From NCBI GenBank assembly GCA_023422775.1, contig JAFAGM010000025.1, positions 1 to 64,000 on the forward strand: a stretch of DNA of 64,000 nucleotides. The letters run 5' to 3'. The DNA comes from Pseudomonadota bacterium. Lineage in GTDB: Bacteria > Pseudomonadota > Alphaproteobacteria > Rhizobiales > Xanthobacteraceae. Below the pieces are notes generated by a model. The model ran no database searches. It worked only from the letters and a program-made list of their open reading frames with translations, and was not told where the DNA came from. Made by a program: the position numbers and the translations under genes. Shown here in pieces: positions 33,840 through 41,689 of the stretch; the first letter of the stretch is position 1; each line of letters begins with the position of its first letter.

Positions 33840-34574
33840 TCAGGCGATGCGGTGGTGCAAGCGACGGTCGAGCCAGAGCAGCAAGGCGCTGGCAGATACG
33901 GCAACGATCGCGAGCAGAAGAATCGTCGCCATGATGGTGGGCACATCATGCAGGCCGATGGCGTTCATGATGAGGTAGCCGAGCCCGCGCTGTGACGCGA
34001 ACATTTCGCCGATCAGCACGCCGAGCAGGGTGAGCGAGAAGCCGATGCGCAGGCCCGACACGATCTCGGGCATCGCGCCGGGAATGACGATGGTCGCCAG
34101 CGTCTGGCGGCGCGACAGGCGCATCACCCGCGCGGTCTTGAAATGAACGGCGGCGACGTTGCGCACGGCGTTCATCGCGAAGATTGCGATCGGGATGATG
34201 CCGTGCAGGGTGCCGAAGGCGATCTTGGCGGGGACGCCGAGCCCGAACACCAGCAGGATCAGCGGATACAGCGTCACCTTGGGCAGGCTGTAGACCGATA
34301 CCAGAATCGGTTCGGCCACTTCGGCACTGGTACGGTTGAGGCCGAGACTGAAGCCCAGCGCGAGGCCGCCTGCGACCGCCAGCAGCAGCGCCCAGCCAAA
34401 CGCCCGCGCGGTCTCGGCAGCGTGGGGCCAGAAGTTTGCGCTTGCCAGCATCTGCCAGGCCCGCACCGCGGTGCCGGCCGGCGAGGTCAGCGCAAACGGC
34501 GCCGCCCAATGCAGCGCCTGCCAGACCGCGAGGCCGGCGAGCATCAGCAGCACGGTATCGAGCGCGCGCCGCAT
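33840..34574 (-). CDS. ABC transporter permease (SsuC/TauC/NrtB family)
   Basis: A 244-residue inner-membrane permease with about six transmembrane helices. The EAA-type coupling segment is seen near VMRLSRRQTLATIVIPGAMP, followed by GLRIGFSLTLLGVLIGEMFAS. It begins one base after the stop of the partner permease. It probably forms a heterodimer with that protein, since both are present in one operon. Confidence 0.9.
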   Translation of the reverse strand: MRRALDTVLLMLAGLAVWQALHWAAPFALTSPAGTAVRAWQMLASANFWPHAAETARAFGWALLLAVAGGLALGFSLGLNRTSAEVAEPILVSVYSLPKVTLYPLILLVFGLGVPAKIAFGTLHGIIPIAIFAMNAVRNVAAVHFKTARVMRLSRRQTLATIVIPGAMPEIVSGLRIGFSLTLLGVLIGEMFASQRGLGYLIMNAIGLHDVPTIMATILLLAIVAVSASALLLWLDRRLHHRIA

Positions 34575-34575
34575 G

Positions 34576-35325
34576 TCAGCGCCCCCAGCGACGCAGCAGC
34601 CGCCTCTCGTAGCTATAGAACAGGGCGTTGACGATCGTCACCAGCACGATGACGAACAGCATCAGCGCATACATCGTGCCGTTCTCGAAATTGTTGAAGG
34701 CATAGGAGATGGCATAACCGAGCCCGGACGAGGCCATGATGAACTCGGCCGCGATGACGCCGATGAAGCAATAGGCGATGGCGAGCTTGACGCCGGTGAA
34801 CAGATAAGGCACCGCGCTCGGCAGCTTGATCTGCAACGCGGTGGCGACAGCGCTCATGTGGTGGACGGCGGCGGTGCGCAGCAGGACGCGCGGGATGCGG
34901 TCGAAACCGTTGAGGGTCGCAATGATCATCGCGACCACGCCGAACAGGAAGCCGATCGCCACGACGGCGCCGCGTCCGAGACCGAACAGCACGATGAACA
35001 GCGGATAGAAAGCGAAGAACGGCAATGCGTAATAGCTGGCGAGGAAGGGATCGATGGCCGCACGCAGCCGCGGAAAGCCGTGGATCAGTGCGCCGATGGC
35101 AAAGCCGCCGGTTATCGACAGCAGAAGCGAGATCGCGACATTGCCGAGCGTCTCGACGATGTCGGCGTTGGCCTTGCCGGAGGCGAGCAGTTTTGCCAGC
35201 CGCACTACCATGTCGGACGGCGCCAGCAGCACGCGCGGGCTGATCGCGCCGGTCCGGCACAACAGTTCCAGCGCCGCGACGAAACCTGCGACCACGAGCA
35301 GTCGGATCAGGCCGACCCGGCTCAT
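34576..35325 (-). CDS. ABC transporter permease (SsuC/TauC/NrtB family)
   Basis: A 249-residue permease with about six membrane segments. The coupling region ATALQIKLPSAVPYLFTGVK and the following IAYCFIGVIAAEFIMAS match the family. The frame is open 23 codons upstream, but the ATG giving MSRVGLIRLL overlaps the ATPase stop by four bases and is preferred. It is partner to the permease downstream. Confidence 0.9.
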   Translation of the reverse strand: MSRVGLIRLLVVAGFVAALELLCRTGAISPRVLLAPSDMVVRLAKLLASGKANADIVETLGNVAISLLLSITGGFAIGALIHGFPRLRAAIDPFLASYYALPFFAFYPLFIVLFGLGRGAVVAIGFLFGVVAMIIATLNGFDRIPRVLLRTAAVHHMSAVATALQIKLPSAVPYLFTGVKLAIAYCFIGVIAAEFIMASSGLGYAISYAFNNFENGTMYALMLFVIVLVTIVNALFYSYERRLLRRWGR

Positions 35326-36173
35326 GACGGCTTGCCTTGTGACGGCTTGCCTTGCTGGATCGTCTTCAGAGACTCTTCGCGCAGCACCGACCACAGCCGC
35401 GCGGTGATCGCGCCGAAGGCCGGATCAGCGGCGATGCGCGAATCCCGCTCGCGCGGCCAGCCGGTGTCCATTTCCTCGATGATCCGCCCCGGCCGGGCCG
35501 ACATCACGCCGATCCGGTCGGACAGCATCGCGGCCTCGTCGAGGGCATGCGTGATCAGCAATACGGTCGCGCCGGTGGCGCGCCAGACCTTCAGCAATTC
35601 GTCGCCCATGACCAGCCGCGTCTGCGCGTCGAGCGCGCCAAAGGGCTCGTCAAGCAGGATCATGCGCGGCTGCATCACCAGCGTCCGCGCGATGCAGACG
35701 CGCTGGCGCATGCCGCCCGAAAGCTGCGCCGGATAGGCTTTGGCGAAATCGACCAACCCCATCAGCCGCAGCGCATCGTCGAGCCGGCGCGCGATCTCCG
35801 CGGCATCGACCCCGTTGCGACGCAGGCCGAACACGATGTTGTCGGCGACATTGAGCCAGGCAAACGACGCATCCTCCTGGAACACCACGCCAACGCCCTC
35901 GGGCACGCGGCCATCGGTTGGGCGGCCTTCGAACAGTATCTCGCCGCCGGTCGGTTTCGACAGACCGGCGAGCACATCGAGCAGCGTCGACTTCCCGCAG
36001 CCGGACGGGCCGATCACCGAATAGAATTCGCCCCGCCGCAAACGCAGGTCGGTGGCGGCGAGCGCGTGGATGCCGCCGGGATAGACGCGGGTGACGCCGC
36101 GCATTTCGGCGTGCAGATCGTCCGCGGAAGCCTCGCGCACCGCACCGTCCGTCACACGCGCAACTGCGCTCAT
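35322..36173 (-). CDS. ABC transporter ATPase (SsuB/TauB/NrtD family)
   Basis: A 283-residue ATPase. The Walker A is GPSGCGKST, the Q-loop is VFQEDASF, the signature is LSGGMRQRVCIARTL, the Walker B is MILLDEPFGALD, and the H-loop is LLITHALDEA. The ATG (MSAVARVTDG) overlaps the binding-protein stop by ATGA. The extreme C-terminus contains a duplicated QGKPS, produced by a perfect 15-bp tandem repeat at 35325-35354 that also covers the overlap with the permease start. Confidence 0.93.
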   Translation of the reverse strand: MSAVARVTDGAVREASADDLHAEMRGVTRVYPGGIHALAATDLRLRRGEFYSVIGPSGCGKSTLLDVLAGLSKPTGGEILFEGRPTDGRVPEGVGVVFQEDASFAWLNVADNIVFGLRRNGVDAAEIARRLDDALRLMGLVDFAKAYPAQLSGGMRQRVCIARTLVMQPRMILLDEPFGALDAQTRLVMGDELLKVWRATGATVLLITHALDEAAMLSDRIGVMSARPGRIIEEMDTGWPRERDSRIAADPAFGAITARLWSVLREESLKTIQQGKPSQGKPS

Positions 36174-37117
36174 TTCAGGTAGCTTTCGTCGACGACCTTG
36201 GCCCACTCGACCTTGCCGTCGATCTCGCCGACGATCTGCAGCCCCTTCACCATGTTATCCATGGCGTCGTACTCGAACGCGCCGTCGCTCCAGTATTTCA
36301 TCGCGATCAGGTTCTTGACCGCGGCGAGGATGATCTTCTCGTCGGTCTCGTAACGCTTCGCCACGATCCTGGCCGTCTCCTCCGGATTGGCGTAGAGGAA
36401 GGCTACCGCCTTGGCGCGCGCCTGCACCAGCTTGCGCAATTTGTCCTTGTTGGCCTTGGCGTATTCCGATGTCGTGACGCCGACCGTCTGCACCATCGGC
36501 GGCAGTTCGTCCTTGGCGAAAAACACCGGCTTGAACTTGGCCTGTACCTTGGACCAGACCGGATCCATCACGGGCGCAGCGACCACGGCCTTCTGCTCGA
36601 CCATCGTCAGCCCGGCGCCGATACCGCCGGCCGCCACCGTTTCCGACTTGATGCCGTACTTGTCGCTCACCATCGTCAGCAGCATGTCGGTGACCGACTT
36701 CGGCGACGTGAAGGCAACCTTCTTGCCGGCGAGGTCCTTGACCGAGGAGATGCCGGAATCCGGCAATGCGACCCAGAGAATCTCGCCGGCGGTGCGCACG
36801 CCGGTATGGACGATCTTCAGGTCAATGCCCTGCTTGATGGCGGCCAGCGCCGCCGACAGCGCCACCTCGCCATAGGGCAGGCTGGAGGCCATCACGTTGC
36901 GCATCGTGGTGCCGCCGCCCTTGGAAGTGAGCACGCCGTCGATGTCGAGGCCCGCCTCCTTGTAATAGCCCTTCTCGATCGCGATCGCGTAGGGCGCGCC
37001 GTACATCAGCACGCCCCAATGGGTGACGGTGACCTGTTCGGCCATCGCTGAACGCGGCGCTGCCCATGCCGCCAGGGTCAAAACGCAACCCAAGGCCAAT
37101 TTGTACACAACACTCAT
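36170..37117 (-). CDS. ABC transporter substrate-binding protein (NMT1/SsuA-like)
   Basis: A 315-residue periplasmic protein. The signal peptide covers about residues 1-26 (ending AMA/EQ). The mature start VTVTHWGVLMYGAPYAIAIEKGYYKEAGLDID is typical of the NMT1/THI5 group that includes nitrate, taurine, alkanesulfonate and thiamine-precursor binders. The ATG chosen has a GGAGGG site and lies 16 codons inside the open frame. It is the first gene of the operon, divergent from the GntR-type regulator. The ligand is unknown; the lyase-family enzyme in the operon suggests a carboxylate. Confidence 0.9.
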   Translation of the reverse strand: MSVVYKLALGCVLTLAAWAAPRSAMAEQVTVTHWGVLMYGAPYAIAIEKGYYKEAGLDIDGVLTSKGGGTTMRNVMASSLPYGEVALSAALAAIKQGIDLKIVHTGVRTAGEILWVALPDSGISSVKDLAGKKVAFTSPKSVTDMLLTMVSDKYGIKSETVAAGGIGAGLTMVEQKAVVAAPVMDPVWSKVQAKFKPVFFAKDELPPMVQTVGVTTSEYAKANKDKLRKLVQARAKAVAFLYANPEETARIVAKRYETDEKIILAAVKNLIAMKYWSDGAFEYDAMDNMVKGLQIVGEIDGKVEWAKVVDESYLK

Positions 37118-37208
37118 GATCGTCCCTCCACCCGGAATGATTGCTGGAATAGCAAAACCCAACAAATATTGGATATGTCGCCGACACGCCCTGTTTTTCT
37201 CCGATCAT

Positions 37209-37220
37209 ATTGTATACAAT
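37209..37220. promoter_or_regulatory. 12-bp palindromic operator for the GntR/FCD regulator
   Basis: ATTGTATACAAT is a perfect palindrome in the 111-bp divergent region between the binding-protein gene and the GntR gene. A related TTGTACACAA lies at 37101-37110 inside the start of the binding-protein gene. The pattern TTGTATACAA is of the kind bound by FCD-class GntR proteins. It is nine bases from the regulator's start, so autorepression is likely. Confidence 0.7.
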
Positions 37221-37228
37221 GAGGCATA

Positions 37229-37936
37229 TTGTCCAGCGGGAAGATCAAGGCCTTGAACCGACCTGAGCGCCTGCGCGCCTCCGATGTCGCTTACAGCTCG
37301 ATCCGTCAGGGTCTGGCGGCCGGTCGCTGGGCACCCGGTTCGCATCTGCGCGAAAGCGAACTCGCGTCCGAACTGGGTATCAGCCGCACGCCGGTGCGCG
37401 AGGCGCTGCGCAAGCTTGCCAGCGAACAATTGGTCTCGTTCGAGCCGCATCTCGGCGTCCGGGTGCCTGGCTGGTCCAATCACGACATCGAGGAGATTTT
37501 TGCGCTGCGCGTCGAGCTGGAAAGCTACGCGGCGGGACAAGCGGCGCGCCATGCCAACCCCGCTCAGGTGGCCGAGCTACGCGAGCTCGCGGAGCAGATC
37601 GAGAAAGCCGCTTTCGGCGAGCCGGAGCCGGATTACGTGCGGATCACCGAGCTGAACAATCGCTTCCACAGCCTGATCGTCGCGTCGGCCGCCAACCAGC
37701 GCCTGGTCGGCCTCGTTGTCACGCTCGTCGAAATCCCGCTCGTGGTGCGCACTTTCACGCGCTTCGACCGGCAGGAATTGGCGCGTAGCGTCAGCCATCA
37801 TCACGATCTGGTCGAGGCAATCGATGGCCGCAATGCCGACTGGGCCGTGGCGGTGATGCGCGCGCACATTCACGCAGGGCGGCAGGTTATGCTCCGCACG
37901 TCCGCGGGCGGAGACGATGAATTCTCATCCAGGTAA
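37229..37936 (+). CDS. GntR-family regulator, FadR/FCD subfamily
   Basis: A 235-residue repressor. The winged helix at about residues 18-80 contains LRESELASELGISRTPVREALRKL. The FCD ligand domain follows, with the metal/ligand residues in FALRVELE, ELNNRFHSLIV, SVSHHHDLVEAI and MRAHIHAGR. The start is TTG at 37229 with GAGG close upstream; a second TTG at 37253 is possible. It is divergent from the ABC/lyase operon, which it probably represses until an organic acid binds the FCD domain. Confidence 0.9.
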   Translation: MSSGKIKALNRPERLRASDVAYSSIRQGLAAGRWAPGSHLRESELASELGISRTPVREALRKLASEQLVSFEPHLGVRVPGWSNHDIEEIFALRVELESYAAGQAARHANPAQVAELRELAEQIEKAAFGEPEPDYVRITELNNRFHSLIVASAANQRLVGLVVTLVEIPLVVRTFTRFDRQELARSVSHHHDLVEAIDGRNADWAVAVMRAHIHAGRQVMLRTSAGGDDEFSSR

Positions 37937-37958
37937 CCGACGCCGGCCACGAGAGCAA

Positions 37959-38171
37959 TTACCGCGCACCGTGCTGGGTGACGATGATGACGCGGATGAT
38001 GCAGTCGGACATGGATTCACCGTGCCGCCGCACCTTCTGCAGGCGCTGCAACGTTTCAGCGTCGATCTGCAACTGCCATTCGCCGTTTCGCGAGCGCCGC
38101 ACCGTCTCATCGAACGGGAACTCGGCCGCGATCAATGCACGGCACTCGTCGGTGATTTCGATCTCCGGCAT
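37959..38171 (-). CDS. small hypothetical protein
   Basis: A 70-residue protein beginning MPEIEITDECRALIAAEF, with a clean soluble-domain composition (FPFDETVRRSRNGEWQLQID). The long open frame upstream of this ATG is low quality (Arg/Ala/Thr-rich) and overlaps other signals. It is convergent with the GntR gene. I do not recognise a family; the alternating hydrophobic pattern suggests a small folded domain. Confidence 0.55.
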   Translation of the reverse strand: MPEIEITDECRALIAAEFPFDETVRRSRNGEWQLQIDAETLQRLQKVRRHGESMSDCIIRVIIVTQHGAR

Positions 38172-38407
38172 CGCTCTCGAAATTTTGGCGCACGCGGTGC
38201 TAGCCGCGCGGGCAGCTATCGCCCGGCCCGCAGAAATCGGCCAGTTAAATCGCGGCAATCTTCTCCGGGAACGAATGGTCGTGCGACAATCTGCGCACAA
38301 TTGCGATCGGCTACGCGCTGCAATATTGGTTCGCGCATCATCACGGGTTGCGACGCTGCACCCATGATAGGCAGCCACGGATTGACGACCACCGACCGGA
38401 GATGACG

Positions 38408-39871
38408 ATGCTCGGAAAATTCTCGCGCCGGCGCTTTGCGAAGCTTGCGGGTCTTTCCGCGCTCGGCATCGCGGCAGCGCGTGGCGACGTCGCCGCGCAA
38501 CCGGCGGCCGACCGGCACGCGCCGGGCAGCTTCCCCAGGGATTTCGTTTGGGGCACCGCCACCTCGTCCTACCAGATCGAGGGTGCCGTCAACGAAGACG
38601 GCCGCGGCCGTTCGATCTGGGATACTTTCTCGCACACGCCGGGCAAGATCGAGGACGGCACCACCGGCGACCGCGCCAACGAACACTACCATCGCTACAA
38701 GGAAGACATCGGCCTGATCAGGGAAACCGGCGCAAAGGCCTACCGGTTTTCCATCGCATGGCCGCGGGTGTTTCCGGAAGGAACGGGTGCGCCGAACCCC
38801 AAGGGCCTCGACTTCTACGATCGCCTCGTCGACGAGCTCTTGCAGAACGGCATCGAGCCGTATGCGACGCTGTATCACTGGGACCTGCCGCAGGCGCTCG
38901 AGGACAAGCGCGGCGGCTGGCGCTCCAGCGAAACCTCGAAGGCGTTCGCCGATTATGCGGGCCACATGGCCGCGCGCCTGACCGACCGCGTCAAATCGAT
39001 CTTCACCATCAACGAGGCCGGCAGGTTCGTGACCTTCGGCTACGGATTGGGGATCGATGCACCCGGACTGAAGCTGCCGGATGCCGACGTCAACCAGGTC
39101 CGCCACCATGTCGCGCTCGCGCATGGTCTTGCCGTGCAGGCGATCCGCGCGCGCGGGCGCGCCGGCACCAGGGTCGGTCCCGCCGAAAACCTCGCGACCT
39201 GCGTGCCGGCATTCGACACGCCCGAGCACGTCCGCGCCGCCGAGATCGCGACGCGCGAACTCAATTCGGGCTTTCTCGGCGTCATCCTGGAAGGCAAATA
39301 TACCGACGGCTTCCTGCAATATGCCGGCAGGAACGCACCGAAATTCACGGCCGACGAACTGAAGATCATTTCGTCGCCGAACGATTTCGTCGGCCTCAAC
39401 ATCTACGCGCCGCAGTTCTACATCGCCGCATCCGACAAGCCGCCGGGCTGGCGCATGCTGCCCTTCCCCGCTTCATTCCCGCACATGAACTCCGACTGGC
39501 TGCGCGTCGGCCCCGAGACGATCTACTGGGCGCCGCGGCTGGCGGCAAAAGTCTGGAACATCGATACGATCTACATCAGCGAGAACGGCACCTCGTCGGA
39601 GGACAAGGTCAGCGCCGACGGCCAGATCTACGATCTCGATCGCATCATGTACCTGCGCAACTATCTGCGGCAGCTGCAGCGCGCCACGTCGGAAGGCGTT
39701 CCGGTGCGCGGCTATTTCCTGTGGAGCCTGATGGATAATTTCGAATGGATCTACGGCTATGAAAAGCGCTTCGGCATCTACCATGTCGACTTTGCGACGC
39801 AGCGTCGGACCCCTAAACTCAGCGCCGCCTTCTATCGCGACGTGGTGGCCCGCAATGCGATCGGCGTCTGA
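38408..39871 (+). CDS. exported GH1 beta-glucosidase
   Basis: A 487-residue glycoside hydrolase family 1 enzyme with a twin-arginine signal (SRRRFAKLAGLSAL). FVWGTATSSYQIEGAVNEDG is the N-terminal GH1 hallmark. The acid/base Glu203 lies in FTINEAG, where most relatives have TFNEP. The nucleophile Glu392 is in YISENGT, and FLWSLMDNFEW is the C-terminal block. Tat export implies folding before transport and a periplasmic site of action. ATG at 38408 is chosen because GGAG lies six bases upstream; an ATG at 38402 is too close to it. Confidence 0.93.
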   Translation: MLGKFSRRRFAKLAGLSALGIAAARGDVAAQPAADRHAPGSFPRDFVWGTATSSYQIEGAVNEDGRGRSIWDTFSHTPGKIEDGTTGDRANEHYHRYKEDIGLIRETGAKAYRFSIAWPRVFPEGTGAPNPKGLDFYDRLVDELLQNGIEPYATLYHWDLPQALEDKRGGWRSSETSKAFADYAGHMAARLTDRVKSIFTINEAGRFVTFGYGLGIDAPGLKLPDADVNQVRHHVALAHGLAVQAIRARGRAGTRVGPAENLATCVPAFDTPEHVRAAEIATRELNSGFLGVILEGKYTDGFLQYAGRNAPKFTADELKIISSPNDFVGLNIYAPQFYIAASDKPPGWRMLPFPASFPHMNSDWLRVGPETIYWAPRLAAKVWNIDTIYISENGTSSEDKVSADGQIYDLDRIMYLRNYLRQLQRATSEGVPVRGYFLWSLMDNFEWIYGYEKRFGIYHVDFATQRRTPKLSAAFYRDVVARNAIGV

Positions 39872-39887
39872 ATGCCGACCGCCAACC

Positions 39888-40115
39888 TCAATCCCGCGCG
39901 GCCTGCCGCAGGGTGGCCGAGACCGGGGTGATGGACCGATCGATTGCTACAGTCGTGGCGGCGGGTTCGTGCGCGAGCTTGCGCGCCGGTTCGTGATTGA
40001 CGAACAAGGTTGCCGCCGTGCCCATCAGCCCGACGTAAAGAGCAAACACGCCTGCGACCCACCTCCAGTAGATCTGGCGCTCGTCGGGCATGAGGCTTTC
40101 GAGTAAACGACGCAT
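39888..40115 (-). CDS. small single-span membrane protein
   Basis: A 75-residue protein. The ATG giving MRRLLESLMPDERQIYW has a strong GAGGAGG site. There is one transmembrane segment at about residues 20-40 (VAGVFALYVGLMGTAATLF) and a 35-residue periplasmic tail. It is convergent with the glucosidase gene. No family recognised. Confidence 0.65.
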   Translation of the reverse strand: MRRLLESLMPDERQIYWRWVAGVFALYVGLMGTAATLFVNHEPARKLAHEPAATTVAIDRSITPVSATLRQAARD

Positions 40116-40215
40116 GGTTGCCTCCTCATCAGGAACCAGTTGCGGCGCATATAGCTTGGTCCCCAGACATCGTGTGTGATGCACTTCACAGATATTGATT
40201 CGAAACGGAGAATCC

Positions 40216-40536
40216 GTGACCGGCCAGGAATTGAAGAAACTTCGCAGTCATCTCGGCGAGGCCATCGGCAAGCCGCTGTCGGTCGCCGACATGGCTAAAC
40301 TCTGCGGCCTGCCGGAGGGCGACGGCGCCGACACCATCCGCAAATGGGAGGTGACCGGGCCAACCGGGCCAGTCGCGGAGTTCCTCCGCATTCTGGCGAT
40401 GGCCAGCGACCGCTATCCAATCCTCGAAATGTTCAACGTGTTCGACCGCCACGACGTCCCGGTGAAGGAGCGGCCCGCCCGCCGGCAGGCATTTCGCGAA
40501 CAGATGCGCAGCGACGTGCGCCGCCGCATCGGTTAA
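40216..40536 (+). CDS. helix-turn-helix-like small protein
   Basis: A 106-residue protein. The GTG start (VTGQELKKLRSHLG) has GGAG six bases upstream; a TTG 21 bases earlier is less likely. Residues about 3-50 (LGEAIGKPLSVADMAKLCGLP...TIRKWE) look like an XRE/phage-type helix-turn-helix. The C-terminus is strongly basic. It is a possible DNA-binding regulator with no obvious target, though it is divergent from the small membrane-protein gene. Confidence 0.65.
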   Translation: MTGQELKKLRSHLGEAIGKPLSVADMAKLCGLPEGDGADTIRKWEVTGPTGPVAEFLRILAMASDRYPILEMFNVFDRHDVPVKERPARRQAFREQMRSDVRRRIG

Positions 40537-40758
40537 CGGGAGCTTGCCGGGGCGCTTCAGGAGAGGCTGAAATTAAGCCTTTTCTTACCTTTGATTAGGT
40601 CTTCATTAAGCACAAAAAACGTTTGTCTGCCAATGGGTTGGGTTGCAGACCGCTGTCTCCCCAAAGTGACAGCATTTTAGGCAAATGCCGTCTATCTGCG
40701 TCGCCTTGGAAGGCGGCCACATCCGGTTCGCCGAAACGGTTTTTCGGAGACCAAGCAC

Positions 40759-41484
40759 ATGAAGAAGACCCTGCTCGCCCTCGCGGCCCTCGCAACCGTC
40801 GGCGCCGCCTCGCCGGCCCTCGGCGCCGATCTCGGCGGTCGCTACTATAACAAGGCGCCCGCCTTTGCCGCCCCGATCTACAACTGGACCGGCTTCTATA
40901 TCGGCGGCCATGTCGGCGGCGCCTTCAACGGCAGCAACAATTTCAACGGCCCCGTGCTCAGCGATTACAGCGCCCGTTTCCTCGGCGGCCTTCAGGCCGG
41001 CGCCGACTGGCAGTTCTCGCCGAGCTGGGTGCTCGGCCTGGAAGGCCAGTACAGCTGGCTCGGCAACGGCGGCCTCAACGCGGCCTTCCCCGGCGGCTTC
41101 GTCTACACCAGCAACCAGCGCGGGCTTGGCTCGATCACCGGCCGGTTCGGCTACACTTGGGGGCCGGGCCTGATCTATGTCAAAGGCGGTTACGCCTATT
41201 CCGACAACGGCGACACGCTGACCTTCGCCGGCGTTCCGGTCGCCTTCATCCTCGATGGCAATCACCGCAACGGCTACACCGTCGGCGCCGGCGTCGAATA
41301 CATGTTCGCCCAGAACTGGTCGGCCAAGGGCGAATACATGTACTACGATTTCGGCAGCACCCGCTTCGTGAGCCCGGGCGCGCTGGTGCCGTTCAACAAC
41401 TTCCACTTCGACGAACACACCTTCAAGGTCGGCCTCAATTATCGCTTCAGCTTCGGCAGCAGCCCGGTGGTTGCGCGCTACTGA
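40759..41484 (+). CDS. outer-membrane beta-barrel protein (Omp25/Omp31-like)
   Basis: A 241-residue porin-family protein. The signal peptide covers residues 1-21 (AALG/AD). An eight-stranded barrel follows, with the rhizobial signatures NWTGFYIGGHVGG, GGLQAGADWQFSPSWVLGLEGQYSW, TVGAGVEYMFAQNWSAKGEYMYYDFG and a C-terminal strand GLNYRFSFG...VVARY ending in an aromatic. These proteins are abundant in Bradyrhizobium outer membranes. A terminator hairpin follows at 41510. Confidence 0.93.
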   Translation: MKKTLLALAALATVGAASPALGADLGGRYYNKAPAFAAPIYNWTGFYIGGHVGGAFNGSNNFNGPVLSDYSARFLGGLQAGADWQFSPSWVLGLEGQYSWLGNGGLNAAFPGGFVYTSNQRGLGSITGRFGYTWGPGLIYVKGGYAYSDNGDTLTFAGVPVAFILDGNHRNGYTVGAGVEYMFAQNWSAKGEYMYYDFGSTRFVSPGALVPFNNFHFDEHTFKVGLNYRFSFGSSPVVARY

Positions 41485-41509
41485 GCGTCCTTCAATTCTG
41501 GATTGCAGA

Positions 41510-41540
41510 GGGCCGGCGGAAACGCCGGCCCTTCTTTTTC
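41510..41540 (+). terminator. rho-independent terminator of the outer-membrane protein gene
   Basis: A perfect 9-bp stem, GGGCCGGCG (41510-41518) and CGCCGGCCC (41523-41531), with a GAAA loop and then TTCTTTTTC. It is 26 bases after the stop codon. Confidence 0.9.
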
Positions 41541-41689
41541 CGGAAAGCGGAAAATCTCTGCAGAATTCGAGGGTCAGCGCCAAAATACCGTCAAAAAGGT
41601 CCGGGTTTTCCAAACTTGTTAACCGGGTACCGCGATACTGCCGCGCAAGGAAACACCCCCCTAGGTAGCACACGCGGAACGGCAGACAA

